This document shows positions 61,241-64,000 of a stretch of DNA of 64,000 bases, one piece after another. The first letter of the stretch is position 1; each line of letters begins with the position of its first letter. The notes beneath the pieces were generated by a model. The model did no database searches, was not told where the DNA came from, and worked only from the letters and a program-made list of their open reading frames with translations. Position numbers and translations under genes: made by a program. The stretch is from Sagittula stellata E-37 (lineage in GTDB: Bacteria > Pseudomonadota > Alphaproteobacteria > Rhodobacterales > Rhodobacteraceae): NCBI RefSeq assembly GCF_039724765.1, contig NZ_CP155729.1, positions 1,178,001 to 1,242,000 of the forward strand. The letters are read 5' to 3'.

Positions 61241-63139
61241 ATGGGCTACGCCACCATGGACGACCGGAATGCCATCGAATCGCAGGGTGCCTGGCACGAC
61301 CTGGGGCTGCCGAAAACGGTCTGGGCCCAGTTGTGCCTGACGGCGGACAAATTCCCGCGACGTCCGGCGGTCAGCTACCAGCTTCTGTCGGGACCGCAGG
61401 ACAAGGCGGAGACGATGACCTGGTCGGAGCTGCGCGACCGGACGGCGCAGGCCGCGAACCTGTTCCGCAGTCTTGGCATCGGCGAAAAAGACGTGATCGC
61501 CTACGTGCTGCCAAACTGCAACGAGACGGTCTCGACGCTGTTGGGCGGCATGGTCGCGGGTATCGTGAACCCGGTGAACCCGTTGCTTGAACCGGAGCAG
61601 ATCGGCGCCATCCTGCGCGAAACCGGCGCGAAGGTCGTGGTGACGCTGAAGCCCTTCCCGAAGACCGATGTGCCGCAGAAGGTGCAGGAGGCCGTGCGTC
61701 ATGCGCCGGGTGTGAAGACGGTGCTGGAGGTCGACCTCAACCGCTATCTGGCGCCGCCGAAGAAGTGGATCGTGCCGCTGATCCGCCCGAAGATGACCGG
61801 CAAACGGCACGCGGATTACAAGTGCTTCCGGGCAGAGATGAAGAAGCAGCCGAAGACCCTGACCTTCGAGGACGGCGGCAAGGACCGGGTGGCGGCATAT
61901 TTCCACACCGGCGGCACCACGGGCATGCCGAAGGTGGCGCAACATCTCTATTCCGGGATGATGTACAACGGCTGGCTGGGCGACACCTTGCTGTTCACCG
62001 AAGAGGACAGCGTGATGTGCCCTCTGCCGCTGTTCCACGTCTTCGCCTGCCACGTGATCCTGATGGCGATGGTCTGCTCGGGCGCGCATGTCGTTTTCCC
62101 GACGCCCGCAGGATATCGCGGCGAAGGCGTGATGGACAACTTCTGGAAGCTCTGCGAGCGGTGGAAGACCACCTTCGTCATCACCGTGCCGACCGCCGTG
62201 TCGGCGCTCATGCAGCGTAAGGTGGATGCGGACATCTCGTCGATCAAGACGGCGTTCTCCGGCTCTGCCCCGATGCCGCTGGAACTGTTCAAGCGGTTCG
62301 AGAGCGCCTGCGGTGTGACGATCTGCGAGGGCTACGGGCTGACGGAGGCGACGTGTCTGGTGTCGGTGAACCCGCCCGAGGGCGAGAAGAAGGTCGGCTC
62401 TGTCGGCATTCCTTTCCCCTATACGGACGTGAAGATCGTGAAGGTGCGCGACGGCCAGCCGGCGGTCTGCGGCACCGACGAGATCGGCGAGATCTGCGTG
62501 TCGAACCCGGGCGTTTATGCCGGGAAGACATACACCGAAGAGGCCAAGAACGCCGACCTGTTTCACTGGGGCACGCACCTGCGGACCGGTGACCTCGGGC
62601 GGCTGGATGCGGACGGATACCTCTGGATCACCGGACGGGCGAAGGACCTCATCATTCGCGGCGGTCACAACATCGACCCGGCCGAGATCGAGGAGGCCTT
62701 GCTTTCGCACCCGGCGGTGGCCTTTGCCGGCGCCATCGGCCAGCCGGACGCGCATTCGGGCGAACTGCCCTGTGCCTTCGTGGAACTGATCGACGGTGCC
62801 TCCGTGACCGAGGAAGAGCTCATGGAGCATGCCAAGGTGCATGTCCATGAACGTGCGGCGCATCCCAAGCACATGACCATCCTCGACGAGTTGCCGAAGA
62901 CGGCGGTGGGCAAGGTCTTCAAGCCAGACCTGCGCAAGCTGGCGATCATCCGGGTCTACAACGGGGCGCTGGAAAAGGCCGGTGTCGCCGCGCGCGTCGA
63001 GAAGGTCGTGGACGACAAGTCGCGCGGACTGGTCGCGGAGGTGGCGCCCAACGGCGCTGCCGAGGCGGAGGTCGCCGCTGTGCTGGGCGGGTTCACCCGT
63101 CCGTGGGAATGGGTCGAGGAAGAGGGGGCGCCGCGCTGA
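61241..63139 (+). CDS. Acyl-CoA synthetase (AMP-forming)
   Basis: A 632-residue adenylate-forming enzyme that activates a carboxylic acid as acyl-AMP and then acyl-CoA. The P-loop reads YFHTGGTTGMPKVAQH, the A5 motif GYGLTEATC, A7 TGDLGRLDADGYLWITGR and the catalytic A10 Lys in LPKTAVGKVFKP. The HTGGTTG variant and the long N-terminus are typical of a subgroup of acyl-CoA synthetases in these bacteria. A strong GGGGAGGA site precedes the ATG. The acid is unknown, probably medium or long chain. Confidence 0.9.
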   Translation: MGYATMDDRNAIESQGAWHDLGLPKTVWAQLCLTADKFPRRPAVSYQLLSGPQDKAETMTWSELRDRTAQAANLFRSLGIGEKDVIAYVLPNCNETVSTLLGGMVAGIVNPVNPLLEPEQIGAILRETGAKVVVTLKPFPKTDVPQKVQEAVRHAPGVKTVLEVDLNRYLAPPKKWIVPLIRPKMTGKRHADYKCFRAEMKKQPKTLTFEDGGKDRVAAYFHTGGTTGMPKVAQHLYSGMMYNGWLGDTLLFTEEDSVMCPLPLFHVFACHVILMAMVCSGAHVVFPTPAGYRGEGVMDNFWKLCERWKTTFVITVPTAVSALMQRKVDADISSIKTAFSGSAPMPLELFKRFESACGVTICEGYGLTEATCLVSVNPPEGEKKVGSVGIPFPYTDVKIVKVRDGQPAVCGTDEIGEICVSNPGVYAGKTYTEEAKNADLFHWGTHLRTGDLGRLDADGYLWITGRAKDLIIRGGHNIDPAEIEEALLSHPAVAFAGAIGQPDAHSGELPCAFVELIDGASVTEEELMEHAKVHVHERAAHPKHMTILDELPKTAVGKVFKPDLRKLAIIRVYNGALEKAGVAARVEKVVDDKSRGLVAEVAPNGAAEAEVAAVLGGFTRPWEWVEEEGAPR

Positions 63140-63159
63140 GACGCGGCGATCCCGTCACT

Positions 63160-64000
63160 TCAGGGGCGCGTAAGGAGCGATGCGGATACGGGCTCGTCGG
63201 TCCGCGCCTGCGTGTCGTGCCGCACGATGGGGTCGATGGGCGTCCCGGGCAGGGCCAGCGCCTCTTCCAGGCGGCGTGCGACCTGAAGCAGCCGTGCCTC
63301 GCCACGCGGCGAGCCGATCAGTTGTAGCCCGACCGGCAGCCCGCTTGCGGTGAAACCAACGGGCAGCGACAGCGCGGGCAGGCCGCAGGTCGTCGCGAGG
63401 AAGGCGAAGCTGAGCCAGTCTAGGTAGTCGCGGCAGGGCCGACCGGCGACCTCTTTGGGATACTCGACCTCCGAGGGCAGCGGGGCCAGTCCGGTGACGG
63501 GGCAGGCCAGCACGTCGAACGTGCCGAACAGACCGCGCATCTGCGCGTAAAGCCGCGAACGGGTGACATTGGCTGTCGCGATGTCGTCGACGGTGAGCGT
63601 ACCACCGGTGCGGATATTCTCGGCCAAGGTCGGCTTGAAGTGATCGGAGATGCGCTTTGGCGTGACTTGGTGCGACGTCCACATGCCAAGTGCGCGAAAC
63701 GTCCGGAAGGCATGGTCGAGGCCACGGGTCTCCGGCTGATGTTCCTCCACCGCGATATCGGCGGCCTGAACCTGCACGACAGCCTTCGACAGGATCTCTG
63801 CGATGTCAGTGGTGACGGGCGCGAGACCGCCGAGGTCCGGCGAGAAGGCGATGCGGAGCGGGCCCGGTGCCGCGAGACAGGCGCCCAGATAGCTGTCGGT
63901 CGACGGCGGATGCGACAGGGGAGAAACGGGGTCGAAGCCTGTCATCGCGTCAAGCAACAGCGCCACGTCGGCCACATTGCGGGCCATGGGGCCATCGACA
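63160..64000 (-). CDS. Amidase, C-terminal part (runs off the right edge)
   Basis: About 280 codons of an amidase-signature protein whose N-terminal half, including the Lys and both catalytic Ser, lies beyond the window. The visible part begins VDGPMARNVADVALLLDAMTG, the block that follows the signature region, and contains ACPVTGLAPLPSEVEYP and GLPALSLPVGFTASGLPVGLQLIG near the C-terminus, which is typical of the family. The substrate is unknown. It differs from the amidase at 10610-11938. Confidence 0.85.
   Translation of the reverse strand, partial: VDGPMARNVADVALLLDAMTGFDPVSPLSHPPSTDSYLGACLAAPGPLRIAFSPDLGGLAPVTTDIAEILSKAVVQVQAADIAVEEHQPETRGLDHAFRTFRALGMWTSHQVTPKRISDHFKPTLAENIRTGGTLTVDDIATANVTRSRLYAQMRGLFGTFDVLACPVTGLAPLPSEVEYPKEVAGRPCRDYLDWLSFAFLATTCGLPALSLPVGFTASGLPVGLQLIGSPRGEARLLQVARRLEEALALPGTPIDPIVRHDTQARTDEPVSASLLTRP

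Noticed and set aside
1..64000. CRISPR array, prophage or integrative element
   Set aside because: No regularly spaced repeats, no integrase, and no phage genes; tRNA-Gly at 49083-49156 has no attachment-site duplication that I can see.

Overview
The window is 64 kb of GC-rich DNA (roughly 65% by eye) from an alphaproteobacterium, most likely a marine Rhodobacteraceae (roseobacter-type) chromosome. Supporting signs are the TRAP transporter with separate P, Q and M genes, lineage-type proteins (DUF2125, DUF3576, a DUF1992 protein, a general porin ending in Phe), a MocR regulator with TauR-like operator repeats, and dispersed palindromic intergenic repeats around the words CCAAGATGAAG and AAATACC. 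Most of it is dense housekeeping chromosome with short gaps and many 4-bp stop/start overlaps. No prophage, CRISPR array, rRNA or origin was seen.

Left part (1-20 kb): the end of a glutathionyl-hydroquinone reductase, a single-domain response regulator, a lytic transglycosylase, a cupin, adenine deaminase, a crotonase/SDR pair, a DUF2125 protein, an SDR, a UbiH-type hydroxylase, an amidase, then an envelope and division block: DapC-type aminotransferase, FtsK, LolA, a Tat-exported metallo-beta-lactamase-fold hydrolase and a small SLT-like lipoprotein.

Middle (20-43 kb): HspQ; a reverse-strand run ribF-ycgN-ltaE; a MocR regulator beside the PLP-homeostasis protein YggS and a TPR-sulfotransferase; a porin; a glycosyltransferase; an orphan PhnM; two tandem small membrane proteins; CorA; then rpsA, ihfB, lapA-like and trpF. 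After trpF comes a two-gene unit that looks like FadI/FadJ beta-oxidation enzymes, but in which most recognisable catalytic residues are replaced although both frames are open. A tightly overlapping reverse operon DUF952-DUF1330-pyrD-arsC follows.

Right part (43-64 kb): a periplasmic 5'-nucleotidase, a decayed IS5-type element with both terminal inverted repeats still visible, an MsbA-like ABC exporter and tRNA-Gly(UCC). Then comes a catabolic island: a frameshifted pyridoxal-kinase-like gene overlapping a fusion of a TIM-barrel domain with a methylglyoxal-synthase domain, a divergent Asp/Glu-racemase-family gene, a DadA-type amino-acid dehydrogenase, a complete TRAP transporter and a BASS-like carrier. 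The window ends with an unusual glycosidase-like protein, YedK, a methyltransferase, a DUF1992 protein, an acyl-CoA synthetase and the C-terminal part of an amidase.

The two most unusual things are the degenerate thiolase/FadJ pair (38055-41350) and the TIM-barrel/methylglyoxal-synthase fusion with its transport and racemase neighbours (49230-56914). All assignments come from reading motifs; no searches were run.
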